DNA of 64,000 bases from JALYUA01 sp038203955 (GTDB lineage Bacteria; Acidobacteriota; Thermoanaerobaculia; UBA5066; Gp7-AA6): positions 1-64,000 of the forward strand of contig JBBRDK010000007.1 in the NCBI GenBank assembly GCA_038203955.1. Direction: 5' to 3'. Within the stretch, counting starts at the first letter, position 1. Every line of letters starts with the position of its first letter. Both the position numbers and the translations under genes were made by a program. The notes beneath the pieces were generated by a model that was not told where the DNA came from, searched no databases, and saw nothing but the letters and a program-made list of their open reading frames with translations. Positions 24,831 to 34,570 of the stretch are shown here, piece after piece.

Positions 24831-24956
24831 CAGGCTGCCGTCCGATCGTCCGGCGCGGTCGATGGCTGACGGGAAGGAGGAAAAGTCGGGATCACGGACG
24901 TCCAGAAAGAGCAGGATCCATGCCCGGACGCCGGGCCCCGGCAGATCGGCACGGGG

Positions 24957-25604
24957 CTAGCGCCGGAGGCCGAAAATCGCGCCGAACGCGATCGCCAGGA
25001 TCACGACGCCGAAGGCAATCGACAGCCACTCGCCGCGGCGCTGTCCCCTAGGGCCGGTGAAAATCCCCCACGTGATCCCGGCGAGCCAGAGCCCGTTGGC
25101 GAGGTGAAAGGCGACCCCCAGCATGCCGAGCACGTAGACCGCGAACGTGATCGGCTCGCGCATGCCCTCCTGCATGTGCGCGAAGTCGATGTCGAACCCC
25201 GCTCGCCAGGGCTCGATCTTCGTCTTGTAAACGTGCGCCGGAACGAACAGGAGGACTCCGATGGCGGAGACCCTCTGCAGGACGTATTTCCAGTTGCGGA
25301 AGCGGGGCATGGAAAGCGCATTCGGGCGGGTCTTGAAGGTGATCACGAGCCCGACGACCGCGTGGATGGCCAAGGGCAGGTACACGAACAGCCAGATGGC
25401 GGGCGTGTAGAGCGGGGATCCCGTTGCGACCTTGAGCCGCGCGTCGAAGGCCGCGCGCCCGTTGACCGCGTAGATGTTGTTGAAGAGGTGCCAGACGACG
25501 TAGACGGCGAGAGGGACGATCCCGCAGAACGAAAAGATCCTCCGCGCCCAGAACGAGCGAGCCCCGGAAGCCGATTCGACATGATCCACCGCCGTTGCGC
25601 TCAC
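24957..25604 (-). CDS. Succinate dehydrogenase cytochrome b subunit-like protein (SdhC, b558 type)
   Basis: 215 residues from GTG 25604. Five hydrophobic segments carry histidines typical of the di-heme b558 family: VVWHLFNNI, LAIHAVVGLVITF, FVPAHVYKTKI and GVAFHLANGLWLAG. In succinate dehydrogenases of this class sdhC precedes sdhA and sdhB, but neither flanks it here; the upstream neighbour is a divergent small gene and the downstream one is the kinase. It is either an orphan copy or works with SdhAB encoded elsewhere. Confidence 0.82.
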   Translation of the reverse strand: MSATAVDHVESASGARSFWARRIFSFCGIVPLAVYVVWHLFNNIYAVNGRAAFDARLKVATGSPLYTPAIWLFVYLPLAIHAVVGLVITFKTRPNALSMPRFRNWKYVLQRVSAIGVLLFVPAHVYKTKIEPWRAGFDIDFAHMQEGMREPITFAVYVLGMLGVAFHLANGLWLAGITWGIFTGPRGQRRGEWLSIAFGVVILAIAFGAIFGLRR

Positions 25605-25675
25605 GCAGGGACGATAAACCACGGATGGGGCGGTGTCGAGTTGGGGAGGGCGATGGGCGCGGGGGGGTGTGGCGA

Positions 25676-25700
25676 GGGGCGAAAGGCGAAGTGCGAATCG
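25676..25700. repeat. Short heptamer array (GCGAAGG type)
   Basis: Three degenerate units (GCGAAAG, GCGAAGT, GCGAATC) lie in the 281-bp gap between the divergent SdhC-like gene and the small gene at 25886. The rest of that gap is G-rich and shows no further gene or motif. Confidence 0.5.
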
Positions 25701-25885
25701 GAGAGGGGAACAGCTCCCATCGGGAGCACGCGATGGCGAGATCAGCGGACGGCTCGCAGCGGTGCGTTCGGTCTTCTGCCCGAACTCGACCACCGGCCGT
25801 CTCGAATTCCCCGGCGCGACTCTTGCTTCAACCATTTCCTGACAGAGAACCAGCCGTGGACTTCTCGAATAGAATGGAAGGTCTG

Positions 25886-26073
25886 ATGCAGGAACGAAGG
25901 AGCAAGATCGTCCGAGGCCCCCGGGGAATCCGGATCGCCCCTGCCGACCTCGAGAAGCTGCCGGAGCTCTCCAACAAGGGCTTCGCGGAGCAGCTCAAGC
26001 CGCCGAGCCCCCGGCACGAAGTGATCCGCTACTCGTCGCACGCGCGATTTCTCGCGCGCTGGAGCGCGCCGTA

Positions 26074-26074
<1 letters not shown>
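25886..26074 (+). CDS. Small hypothetical protein
   Basis: 62 residues from ATG 25886, which has GGAAGG four bases upstream; an ATG at 25874 would add four residues. The protein is basic at the start, then has IRIAPADLEKLPELSNKGF and a C-terminal HEVIRYSSHARFLARW. It lacks membrane segments or cysteines. The family is not recognised. The stop directly precedes a heptamer array. Confidence 0.55.
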
Positions 26075-26170
<96 letters not shown>

Positions 26171-26174
26171 ACCT

Positions 26175-29100
26175 TCAGTCCTCGCTGAACCTCTCCGGCT
26201 CCGGCAGGATCCGCAGCGTCGTCTTCTGCGAGGCGTTTCCCGAGCGGATCTGGACGGAGTAAGTCCCCGGCGGGAGATACCGCTTGCGGGTCGCCCGCAG
26301 AGGATCCTCCAGCAGCCGGAAGAGGTCCGGATCGAGGGGCCTCTTCGGGCCCGCGGCGGGCTTCTCCTCGTCGGGTTTCGGAGGCTCCGCGTCGTCATCC
26401 GCGTCGGTGGCCGCCGCAGGGGGCGCGGGAACGGGCGGGGGCGCGGCGTCCCCGGGCTTGACGGCCGCCAGCGCTTTTTCGCGGGCCTTCGCTTCCGCGG
26501 CGTCCGCGAGCTTCGGGTCCGCGGAGAGGTCGTACTCGATCACGTTGAATCCGGACGCGGGCGGACCGGCGAGCTCCTTCCAGGGACTCCCGTTCTCGTC
26601 CTGGATCGAGAGGGAAACGGGCTGGCCGGTCTTCGACCACCACGCGATGCGGACCGCCGGGTCGTCCCGGCCCCACGTGAAATACGGGTGGTCGCCGTAG
26701 CCTTTTCGCGCGGAGAGCTTGAGCGACTTGATCGGAAAGGCGACGAGCGGATCGGCCGGCGGGCCGTCTTTCATGCGGCGCAGAGGCGCGGCCTCGGCGA
26801 CGTAGACGCTGCGTCCGTGGGTCGCGACCACGAGATCGCCCTCCCGCGGCTGCACCGCCACGTCGTGCACGCCCACCCTCGGCAGGCCTCCCGAAAGGGC
26901 CGTCCACGTCGCGCCGCGGTTGAGGGACGCGAAGACCCCGCCGTCGGTCCCGACGTAGAGAAGGTGCCTCGCTTTCGGATCTTCCCGGACCGTATTGATC
27001 GGCTCGGCGGGAAGCCCGCCCGCCAGCGACTGCCAGGTCTTTCCGAAATCGGTCGAGCGGAAAAGGTACGCGCCGAAGTCGTCATCGCGGTAGCCGTTCT
27101 GCGCCACGTAAACGGTGCCCTCGTCGAAGGCGGACGCGACGACGCGGGTCACCCACTTGTCGCGCGCCATCCCTCTGGAGAGATCCGCCCAGGTGTTGCC
27201 GCCGTCCCGCGACCCCCACACGCGTCCCTCGTCCGTCCCCACGAAAAGGACGCCGAACCTCTTGGGCGATTCCGCGATGGAGGTAATGGTCCCGAAGGGA
27301 ACGTCTCCCTGCCCGCGGTTCGAGGTCAGGTCCTCGGAGATCGCCGTCCACGTGTCGCCGCGGTCGAACGACCGGTACAGGCGGTTCGTTCCGTAATACA
27401 GGATCTCGCGCGAATGGGGGGAAAGCAGAAACGGCGTGACCCAGTTGTAGCGGAGCGGCTTTTCCTTTTTCGCCGCCGAGAGCTCCGGCCGGGGCCGAAG
27501 CCGCTGCCTCTCGCCCGTCTTCAAGTTGATCCGGCCGGACGATCCGAACTGCCCCGCGGCGTAGATGATGTTGCCGTCCTTCGGGTCGATGACGACGCAG
27601 CTGCCGTCGCCCCCCCAGATCGACTTCCAGGCCTGGGGATCGGTCTTGCCGGGGCGGTACGTCGACGGCCCCCGCATCACGCCGTTGTCCTGCAGTCCGC
27701 CCACGATGTTGTACGGCTCGGCGTCGTCCACCGCGAGCGTCGTGAACTGTCCGACCGGGATGTTGTTCAGCTTCGTCCAGGTCTCGCCACCGTCGGCGGA
27801 CATGTTGATCCCGCCGTCGTTGCCGATGACGACGCGCGACGGAGTCTTCGGGTCGATGAAGATCGCGTGATGGTCGCCGTGAACGCCGCGCTGGTCGATG
27901 CCCTTGAAAGTCTTTCCCCCGTCGGTCGAAGCGACCATCGGGACCCCGCCGATGTAGATGTGATCGGGGTTGGAGGGGTCCGCGGCGATGCGCGCGAAGT
28001 AGTACCCGTAGGAGTAGAAGACCTTCTCGATCCGGCCGGCGTGCGTCTTCTTCCAGCTCGTCCCGCCGTCGTCGGTGCGATAGACCTCGAGCCCGACGAC
28101 CTCGTTCTCGAAGAGGTCCCGGTTGCTGTCCTTGAGGTACGCCAGCAGGTCGGCGACCGTGACCTTGCCGGCGGCCACGTCCTTCTTGAGCCTCGCGGCC
28201 TTCAGCGTCTTCGGAAAATCGTTGCGCTGGAGAAACCGCGAGACCGTGGCGTCGTCCAGCCGCGAGAAGGTCTCCGGGGTGAGCACCTTCAGCCGGCGCG
28301 GCGTCAGGTCGCCGGGGGGCGCCTCCTCGTCCAACGGCTCCGCGTCGGGCCGGAACGCCTGATTGTCGAGCACGGCGTAGAGGGTGTCGGGGCGCGACGC
28401 CGCGATCGCGAGGCCGATGCGCCCGAGGGTCGCGCCGGAGGGCAGGGATCCCGTAAGGCGCTTCCACGTCCCGCCGCCGTCGGCCGATTTCCAGACGCCG
28501 CTCCCCGGCCCGCTTTCGAGAAAGTTCGCCGCCGTTCGCGCGCGCTCCCACGTCGCCGCGTAGACGACGTCCGGGTTGCGGGGGTCGGCCACGAGGTCGA
28601 TGGCGCCCGTCCGATCGTCGACGAAGAGAGTCCGCGACCAGGTGCGTCCGCCGTCGGTCGTACGATAGACGCCGCGCTCCGAATTCTCCGTGTAGAGGTG
28701 GCCCATCGCGGCGACGAGCACGGTCTCCGGGCTTCGCGGATCGACCACGATGCGCGCGATGTGGTGCGTGTCCGTAAGGCCCAGGCTCTGCCACGACCGG
28801 CCGGCGTCCGTCGTCTTGTACATGCCGGTGCCCGCGTACGACGTGCGGCTCGAGTTTGCCTCGCCCGTGCCCACGTAGATCGTCCGGGCGTCTCCATCCG
28901 CCAGGGCGAACGCGCCGATCGTCAGCGTAGGCTGCGAGTCGAAGAGAGCGGTCCAGGTTCCCCCGCGGTTGTCCGTTCGCCACAGCCCTCCCGACGCAAA
29001 CGCGACGACGAGCGAGTCGGGGTAATTCGAGGGCGCGGCGAGTTCCACCACCCGTCCTCCCTGGATCTCGGGTCCGACGTTTCGGAACTTGAGCGCGTTG

Positions 29101-29426
29101 AAAATCGACGCCTTCTCCATTGCGTCGCGCTGCGAGGCGGCCCGGGCGCGGGCGGCGGCATCCGTCCCCGTGCGGCGGGGGTGGAAGCGGCGCCGCTCCT
29201 CTTCCTTCGATAGCGGCTTGGCCTCTTCCCGGGGCAGTGGCTTCGCCGCTTCCCGGGGAAGTCGCTTGACCTCTTCCCGGGGCAGTGGCTTCGCCGCTTC
29301 CTCGGGCAGTCGCTGGGCCGCCTCTCCGGTTTTCGCGGGCGGCTTGTCCTGCGCCCTTACCGCGAGCGGCGACGCCAGAGCGGCCCAGAGCAACAGCCGC
29401 ACCGAAGCCCTCAGGGTCTTGCGCAC
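26175..29426 (-). CDS. Secreted BNR/sortilin-like beta-propeller protein (large)
   Basis: 1083 residues with a signal peptide ending at AVRAQ. Residues 39-78 are five tandem 8-residue units (PLPREEVK-like). Then follow two large propellers with BNR/Asp-box signatures such as TDAGRSW, TDGGRTW, ADGGGTW, DGGTSWKK, RGDTWTA and DGGNTWADL, as in VPS10/sortilin-type proteins annotated as glycosyl hydrolases. A C-terminal part (from about 890) has FASLNRGATWTALSGG, an immunoglobulin-like region and a Pro/Ala-rich linker. Catalytic activity is doubtful; binding of peptides or glycans outside the cell is more likely. It is homologous to the protein at 50993-54070. Confidence 0.85.
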   Translation of the reverse strand: MRKTLRASVRLLLWAALASPLAVRAQDKPPAKTGEAAQRLPEEAAKPLPREEVKRLPREAAKPLPREEAKPLSKEEERRRFHPRRTGTDAAARARAASQRDAMEKASIFNALKFRNVGPEIQGGRVVELAAPSNYPDSLVVAFASGGLWRTDNRGGTWTALFDSQPTLTIGAFALADGDARTIYVGTGEANSSRTSYAGTGMYKTTDAGRSWQSLGLTDTHHIARIVVDPRSPETVLVAAMGHLYTENSERGVYRTTDGGRTWSRTLFVDDRTGAIDLVADPRNPDVVYAATWERARTAANFLESGPGSGVWKSADGGGTWKRLTGSLPSGATLGRIGLAIAASRPDTLYAVLDNQAFRPDAEPLDEEAPPGDLTPRRLKVLTPETFSRLDDATVSRFLQRNDFPKTLKAARLKKDVAAGKVTVADLLAYLKDSNRDLFENEVVGLEVYRTDDGGTSWKKTHAGRIEKVFYSYGYYFARIAADPSNPDHIYIGGVPMVASTDGGKTFKGIDQRGVHGDHHAIFIDPKTPSRVVIGNDGGINMSADGGETWTKLNNIPVGQFTTLAVDDAEPYNIVGGLQDNGVMRGPSTYRPGKTDPQAWKSIWGGDGSCVVIDPKDGNIIYAAGQFGSSGRINLKTGERQRLRPRPELSAAKKEKPLRYNWVTPFLLSPHSREILYYGTNRLYRSFDRGDTWTAISEDLTSNRGQGDVPFGTITSIAESPKRFGVLFVGTDEGRVWGSRDGGNTWADLSRGMARDKWVTRVVASAFDEGTVYVAQNGYRDDDFGAYLFRSTDFGKTWQSLAGGLPAEPINTVREDPKARHLLYVGTDGGVFASLNRGATWTALSGGLPRVGVHDVAVQPREGDLVVATHGRSVYVAEAAPLRRMKDGPPADPLVAFPIKSLKLSARKGYGDHPYFTWGRDDPAVRIAWWSKTGQPVSLSIQDENGSPWKELAGPPASGFNVIEYDLSADPKLADAAEAKAREKALAAVKPGDAAPPPVPAPPAAATDADDDAEPPKPDEEKPAAGPKRPLDPDLFRLLEDPLRATRKRYLPPGTYSVQIRSGNASQKTTLRILPEPERFSED
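29193..29312 (-). repeat. Five 24-bp tandem coding repeats in the BNR gene
   Basis: They encode residues 39-78 as units RLPEEAAK, PLPREEVK, RLPREAAK, PLPREEAK and PLSKEEER. The DNA units CCCGGGGCAGTGGCTTCG-like alternate between two versions, suggesting duplication of a 48-bp pair. Confidence 0.85.
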
Positions 29427-29533
29427 GCGGCCTCCTGTTTTGGAAGCGCGAATGTTATCCGAGCGCGGCGGATAGGGGCGGGGCCAAACTTCGAGACGCC
29501 CGCCGCGTAGAATCCAGCAGTGGAAGAGGCCCG

Positions 29534-31735
29534 ATGAGCGTCGAGCCGCGGGAACGGGCGGGGGCCGCGCCGGCGGCGCCGCGCGCTGCAGACTTTTCGC
29601 TGGCGGGCCGGATCGTGCAGCCCGCGTTGAATCGGGTCGTTTCCGCGCTCGGTCCCGCGACGCTGGAGCCGAAGGTCATGAGCGTGCTCCTCCTGCTCGC
29701 GTCGCGGCCCGGCCAGGTCGTCACGAAAGAGGAGCTCTTCCGGGAGGTCTGGGACAGCGCCTTCGTGACCGAGGACGTTCTGACCCGGGCGATCGGGGAG
29801 CTGCGGCGCGCGTTCGGCGACATGGCTTCCGCGCCGCGGGTGATCGAGACGATCCGCAAGTCCGGTTACCGCCTGATCGCGCCGGTCGAGCCGGCCAGCC
29901 TGATCGCGCCCGCTAGCGTGGACATGCCGGCCAGTCTCGCCGCGCCGGAACAGCGGGCGGCGCCGAAATCGGGCCCCTCCGCGGCCGGCGCCGGGGCGTC
30001 TCTTCCCGAACCTCGGGGAGCGCGCCGGCAAACCTGGCCGATTCGCGCCGCGCTCGTGGCGGCGCTCGGCGGCGCGGCGCTCGTCGTCGCGCTGCGCCGG
30101 CTGCCCTCGCCCGCGCCGGCGATGCGCGTGCGGCCGCTGACGACCACGCCCGGTGACGAGCGGGATCCCGCCGTATCTCCCGACGGAAGCCGCGTCGCGT
30201 TCGCGTGGAACGGCGGCGCGGGGGAGGCGCACAGCCTCTACGTGCAGATGGTCGACGGCGACACGCCGCTGCGTCTGACGACCGCATCCGGATTCGAGGA
30301 CCGCACGCCCGCCTGGTCGCCCGACGGGCAGCGGATCGCGTTCACCCGGTCCCGCGGGTCCGACTGCCGGATCCTGATCGTGTCCGCGCTCGGCGGCGCC
30401 GAGCGCCCGCTCGCGCCCTGCGGCGATCCCGACTACCGCCGGCTCGCCTGGTCCCCCGACGGCCGGTGGCTCGCCCTGCCGGTGCGGGACGCTTCGTCCT
30501 CTTCCCTCCGGATCGAGCTGCTCTCTCCCGACACGCTCGAGCGCCGACGCGTGACCGCGCCTCCCCCCGGTCTCCTCGGCGACACGTCTCCCGCGTTCTC
30601 TCCCGACGGGCGCGAGATCGCCTTCTCCCGCAACGTGACGGACGGCGTCGGCGACATCTACCGCGCCTCGCTGCAGGGCGGAGATCCCGTCCGTCTGACG
30701 CGGGACGACCGCGACCTGATGGGGCTCGAGTGGGCGCCGGATGGACGGAGCCTTCTTTTTTCTTCGAGCCGCGCCGGCATTTACAGCGTCTGGCGGGTCA
30801 AGGCTACAGGCGGAACGCCGACGTTCGTCGCCGGCGGAGGAGCCAAGATGAAGCACCCCTCCGTCGCCCGGAGCCGAAACCTCATGGCCTACGAGAGCTG
30901 GACCTATGAGGTCGGGCTCTGGAGCGTCCCGACCTCGGCCGGCGCCGCTCCCTTTCGCCTGACGTCGGCGGCGGACGAATGGGATTTCGAGCCGCACGTC
31001 TCGCCCGACGGCCGGCGGGTCGCCTTCGTGTCGACGCGCTCAGGAAGCCACGAGATCTGGGTCGTCGGAGAGAGCGGAGGATCGCCCGTGCGGATCACCT
31101 CTTTCCGGGGCGCCCGCCTCGAGAGTCCGCGGTGGTCCCCCGACGGCCGCCGGCTCATCTTCTCCGCGCGGGAGGGCGTCCGCGCCCGGCTCTACACGAT
31201 AGCGTCGTCGGGAGGAGTCGCGCAGGCGCTGCCGACCGGCGATGCCGACGCCGTGGCACCGTCCTGGTCCCACGACGGCCGGGCGGTCTTTTTCGCGTCG
31301 CGGCGCTCCGGCGCGTCACGCGTCTGGCGGCTGGACCTGGCGACGGGCGCTCTCACGGCCTCCACGGGCGACGGCGGCTACGCCGCGCAGGAGGCGGCGG
31401 ACGGCTCCGCGCTCTTCTACACGCGCGCCGACGCCTCCGGAATATGGAAGCAGGCCGGTGCCGCCGCCCCGGAGCGCGTCGTCGCGTCCCTCGCGCCGGA
31501 GGACTGGGCCAACTGGCAGGTGACGGCGGCGGGCCTCTACTATCGCGAGCTCTGCGGAGACCATCCGGACCCGGGAGTCGTCTTTCTCCCGTTCGGCGGC
31601 GCCGCGACCCATGTCGCGTCGCTCCCCGCGCAGGGCTGGCCGGGCTTCTCGGTCAGCGCCGACGGAAAGACCCTGGTCTACCCGCGCGTCGAACGCCACA
31701 CGTGCGATCTGAGGATCATCGAAAACCCGAGTTGA
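29534..31735 (+). CDS. CadC-like regulator: winged helix, membrane segment, TolB-type propeller
   Basis: 733 residues from ATG 29534. Residues about 20-115 are an OmpR-type winged helix (KEELFREVWDSAFVTEDVL, IETIRKSGYRL). A Pro/Ala linker leads to a membrane segment at about 170-188, and the rest is a periplasmic six-bladed propeller of PD40 repeats (SPDGSRVAFAW, SPDGQRIAFTR, SPDGREIAFSR, APDGRSLLFSS, SPDGRRVAFVS, SPDGRRLIFSA). The gene is divergent from the BNR protein with a 107-bp shared region, so it may control that gene from the membrane. This architecture is frequent in Acidobacteriota. The TGA stop lies at the edge of a heptamer array. Confidence 0.9.
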   Translation: MSVEPRERAGAAPAAPRAADFSLAGRIVQPALNRVVSALGPATLEPKVMSVLLLLASRPGQVVTKEELFREVWDSAFVTEDVLTRAIGELRRAFGDMASAPRVIETIRKSGYRLIAPVEPASLIAPASVDMPASLAAPEQRAAPKSGPSAAGAGASLPEPRGARRQTWPIRAALVAALGGAALVVALRRLPSPAPAMRVRPLTTTPGDERDPAVSPDGSRVAFAWNGGAGEAHSLYVQMVDGDTPLRLTTASGFEDRTPAWSPDGQRIAFTRSRGSDCRILIVSALGGAERPLAPCGDPDYRRLAWSPDGRWLALPVRDASSSSLRIELLSPDTLERRRVTAPPPGLLGDTSPAFSPDGREIAFSRNVTDGVGDIYRASLQGGDPVRLTRDDRDLMGLEWAPDGRSLLFSSSRAGIYSVWRVKATGGTPTFVAGGGAKMKHPSVARSRNLMAYESWTYEVGLWSVPTSAGAAPFRLTSAADEWDFEPHVSPDGRRVAFVSTRSGSHEIWVVGESGGSPVRITSFRGARLESPRWSPDGRRLIFSAREGVRARLYTIASSGGVAQALPTGDADAVAPSWSHDGRAVFFASRRSGASRVWRLDLATGALTASTGDGGYAAQEAADGSALFYTRADASGIWKQAGAAAPERVVASLAPEDWANWQVTAAGLYYRELCGDHPDPGVVFLPFGGAATHVASLPAQGWPGFSVSADGKTLVYPRVERHTCDLRIIENPS

Positions 31736-31826
31736 AGGTAAGTTGAGAGTTGAGAGTTGAGAGTTCAGAGTTGAGAGTCCGATTCTCCGTCTGAATTTCC
31801 GTTTTCCGCCTCCCCCCTCCCGCCTA
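31732..31826. repeat. Heptamer array (AGTTGAG units, then CCGCCTC-like units)
   Basis: About five AGTTGAG-type units (31741-31778) follow the regulator's stop. Degenerate CCGTTTT/CCGCCTC units continue to the TAG stop (31824-31826) of the convergent gene, which is part of the last unit. Confidence 0.85.
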
Positions 31827-33992
31827 TCCGCGCCCGACGAGGTCCTCTTCGCGTATCGGCAGCTTCCGTATCCGCCGCCCGGTGGCCGCGAAGACGCCGT
31901 TGGCAACTGCCGGGCCGATGGGCGGGACCGGTTGCTCGCCCATCCCGGAGGGTCCGGCGCCGCTCGCGATCAGGTGGGTTTCTACGGAGGGCATTTCTGA
32001 GAGGCGCAGGACCGGGAACTCGCGAAAGGAGTGCTGCTCGACGCGTCCGTTGCGGAACGTGATCTCGGTCTTCAATGCGGCGGAGAGCCCCCACGCGATG
32101 GCGCCTTCGACCTGCGATTCCGCTCCCGAGAGGTTGATCACCTGACCGCAGTCGGCCGCGCAGACGACCCGGTGAACCCGCACGTCGCCTTCTTTTCCGA
32201 CTGACACCTCCGCCACCTGCGCCATGTGGGTCCGCGCGTGGTAAACGTTGGCGGCGATTCCGCGGCCCACTCTCCGGCCGGGAATCGCGCGGAGAGGCGT
32301 CGACCACGAGGCCTTCTCCGCCGCGAGCGCAATCACCGCGGAAAGACGCCGCCGGTCGACCTCTCCCGATCCGATCTTGACGACCTCCGGGCTCTTCAGG
32401 AGGTCCAGCCGAAGCGCGACCGGATCGCGGCTCGAGGCCGCGGCGACTTCGTCCAGGAAAGATTCGCGGGCGAACACCGAAGGCGGGTAGTCGACCGCGC
32501 GCCACGCCCCCGTCGGCACGGGAGATCTCGCCACAGCCGACGCCGCGGAGAGCGCCGGGATCTCGTAGGGGCAGTCGAAGGCGCCCCACGGGTTCTCGCT
32601 GTCCGGGTCCACGTTGCCCTCCTCGTACGGCCCGAACATCGTCAGGTGGAAGCTCGTCATCTTGTGAGACCAGGCGATCAACCGGCCCGCGGGATCGAGT
32701 CCCGCCGACAGGGCGCTTATCGATGCCGGCTGGAACCGATCGTTCTCGAAGTCGTCCCGCCGGGTCCAGACGACCTGGACCGGACGCTTGATCGCGCGCG
32801 AGAGCTCGACCGCCTCCGGGACGTAATCGTGATCCAGCCGCCTTCCAAAACCGCCGCCGAGAAGCGTGACGTGAAGGGTGACGTTCTCGAGCGGGATTCC
32901 CAGCAGCTTCGCCGCCGCGGCCTGGGCTTCGTTCGGCGCCTGCGTCCCGACGCGAATCTCGCAGCGCCCGTCGCGGACGTCGGCGTAGCAATTCATCGGC
33001 TCGACGGGTGCGTGCGCCTGAAACGAGTAGCGATACTCCGCGGAGAGCCGGCGCGCCGAGCCGGCCAGCGCCGCCTCGACGTTTCCCACTTTTCGCGTCA
33101 CATGCGCGCGGGCGGAGGCGGCTTCGAGCCGCTTCCAGTACGTCTCGGTCGAATCGGCGCGGTTCTCGCCTTCGTCCCAGTCCACCTTCAGCGCGTCGCA
33201 CCCCTTCATCGCCGCCCACGTGTCATTGGCGACGACGGCGATCCCCGTCGAGAGTCGCACCACCTCGCGGACGCCGACGACGGCTTTCGCCGGGGCGGGA
33301 TCGAAGCTCCGAGCGCGGCCGCCCGGGACCGGGCACCGGGAGACGACGGCGACGAGCGCGTTCGCGGGGCGGGCGTCGATCCCGTAGACGGCGGTGCCCC
33401 TCGCGATCGCGGGTCCTTCGAGCCGGGGGACGCGCGTCCCGAGCAGGCGATAGTCCTTCGCGTCCTTCAGGCGAGGGTTTTCCGGTACAGGCAGCGTCAC
33501 CGCCACCAGGACCAGCTCGCCGTACGCGAGGGAGCGGCCCGTGGCCGCGTGGACGACCCTGCTCTCCCGCGCGTGGCATTCCGCGGCCGGAACTGACCAC
33601 CGGCGCGCGGCGGCTTCGACCAGCATCTCCCGCGCGGCGGCCCCGGCCACCCGAAGCGCCTTCCAGCAATCCGAGACGCTGCTCGACCCGCTCGTCCGCA
33701 TGCCCGGGTATTTCGGTCCCGGGGTCGCATGCTCGAGGACGATCGATTTCCAGTCCGCCTCGAGCTCTTCCGCGAGGATCATCGCGAGCGACGTCCGCGC
33801 GCCCTGTCCCATCTCCGAACGCGGCGCGATCAGCGTGACCCGCCCGTCCGCTCCGACCGTGATCCACTTGTTGGGCTCGAATCGCTTCGGCTTTCCGGCC
33901 GGCGCCTCCTGTGCCAGGACGGGGAGCTTCAGGAGGATCGCGGCCCCTCCGACGACGGCCGTCTGAAAAAACTGACGCCGGGAGGAGCTCAT
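31824..33992 (-). CDS. iorB: Isoquinoline 1-oxidoreductase beta-like molybdenum subunit
   Basis: 722 residues from ATG 33992, which overlaps the iorA stop as ATGA. The N-terminus has a twin-arginine signal (SSSRRQFFQTAVVGG), so the enzyme is exported folded with cofactor. The xanthine-oxidase-type domains have the IorB order: LIAPRSEMGQGARTS near the start, VTLLGGGFGRRLDHDY for cofactor binding and a C-terminal GAGPSGMGEQPVPPIGPA that holds the active-site Glu. With the 2Fe-2S subunit it forms a two-subunit hydroxylase of N-heterocycles or aldehydes; electrons usually go to a c-type cytochrome. The substrate is not known. Confidence 0.88.
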   Translation of the reverse strand: MSSSRRQFFQTAVVGGAAILLKLPVLAQEAPAGKPKRFEPNKWITVGADGRVTLIAPRSEMGQGARTSLAMILAEELEADWKSIVLEHATPGPKYPGMRTSGSSSVSDCWKALRVAGAAAREMLVEAAARRWSVPAAECHARESRVVHAATGRSLAYGELVLVAVTLPVPENPRLKDAKDYRLLGTRVPRLEGPAIARGTAVYGIDARPANALVAVVSRCPVPGGRARSFDPAPAKAVVGVREVVRLSTGIAVVANDTWAAMKGCDALKVDWDEGENRADSTETYWKRLEAASARAHVTRKVGNVEAALAGSARRLSAEYRYSFQAHAPVEPMNCYADVRDGRCEIRVGTQAPNEAQAAAAKLLGIPLENVTLHVTLLGGGFGRRLDHDYVPEAVELSRAIKRPVQVVWTRRDDFENDRFQPASISALSAGLDPAGRLIAWSHKMTSFHLTMFGPYEEGNVDPDSENPWGAFDCPYEIPALSAASAVARSPVPTGAWRAVDYPPSVFARESFLDEVAAASSRDPVALRLDLLKSPEVVKIGSGEVDRRRLSAVIALAAEKASWSTPLRAIPGRRVGRGIAANVYHARTHMAQVAEVSVGKEGDVRVHRVVCAADCGQVINLSGAESQVEGAIAWGLSAALKTEITFRNGRVEQHSFREFPVLRLSEMPSVETHLIASGAGPSGMGEQPVPPIGPAVANGVFAATGRRIRKLPIREEDLVGRG

Positions 33993-34456
33993 CGGGCACC
34001 CCCGGCGGCGCTCGCGCGGGCAACCGCGCGCCGGATGCGCGGATAGCTCCCGCACCGGCAGACGTGCTCCGAGAAAACGGCGTCCACCTCGGCGTCCGTC
34101 GGCCTGGCGGATCTCTCGAGGAGTGCCGCCGCGGCCAGGATCATCCCGGGCTGGCAGTATCCGCACTGGGAGACGTCCTCTTCGAGCCATGCCCGCTGGC
34201 ACGGGTGCGATCCGTTGCCGGAGAGCCCCTCGATCGTCGTGAAACGCCGGCCCGCCGCGGCCCGAACCGTCACCTGGCAGGACCGGACCTCCTTACCGCC
34301 TTCGAGGACCGTGCATGCCCCGCAGACGCCCACCCCGCATCCGTACTTGGTCCCGTTCAAGCCGAGCCGGTCGCGCAGGACCCACAGAAGCGGCGTATCG
34401 GGCTCCACGTCCACTTCCCGGCGCGTCGCGTTGACCGTCAGACGAAACTTGGCCAT
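33989..34456 (-). CDS. iorA: [2Fe-2S] subunit of IorAB-type molybdenum hydroxylase
   Basis: 155 residues, normal for small subunits. The plant-type cluster motif is CGVGVCGACTVL with the fourth Cys at RSCQV (residues about 40-75). The second cluster is in the C-terminal four-helix domain, CGYCQPGM and CRCGSYPRI. It is the first gene of the pair with iorB, coupled by ATGA, and supplies the electron path out of the molybdenum site. Confidence 0.92.
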   Translation of the reverse strand: MAKFRLTVNATRREVDVEPDTPLLWVLRDRLGLNGTKYGCGVGVCGACTVLEGGKEVRSCQVTVRAAAGRRFTTIEGLSGNGSHPCQRAWLEEDVSQCGYCQPGMILAAAALLERSARPTDAEVDAVFSEHVCRCGSYPRIRRAVARASAAGGAR

Positions 34457-34570
34457 CCGTTACCTCCCGGAGCCGGCAGGCGGCCCCGATGAAGGCTTAC
34501 GGAAAAGCCGGGAGGAAAGTCCCGAGGTTTAGCCGAGGGTTTGGTGAGGAAGGGGGGTTGGGCGCTGGGC

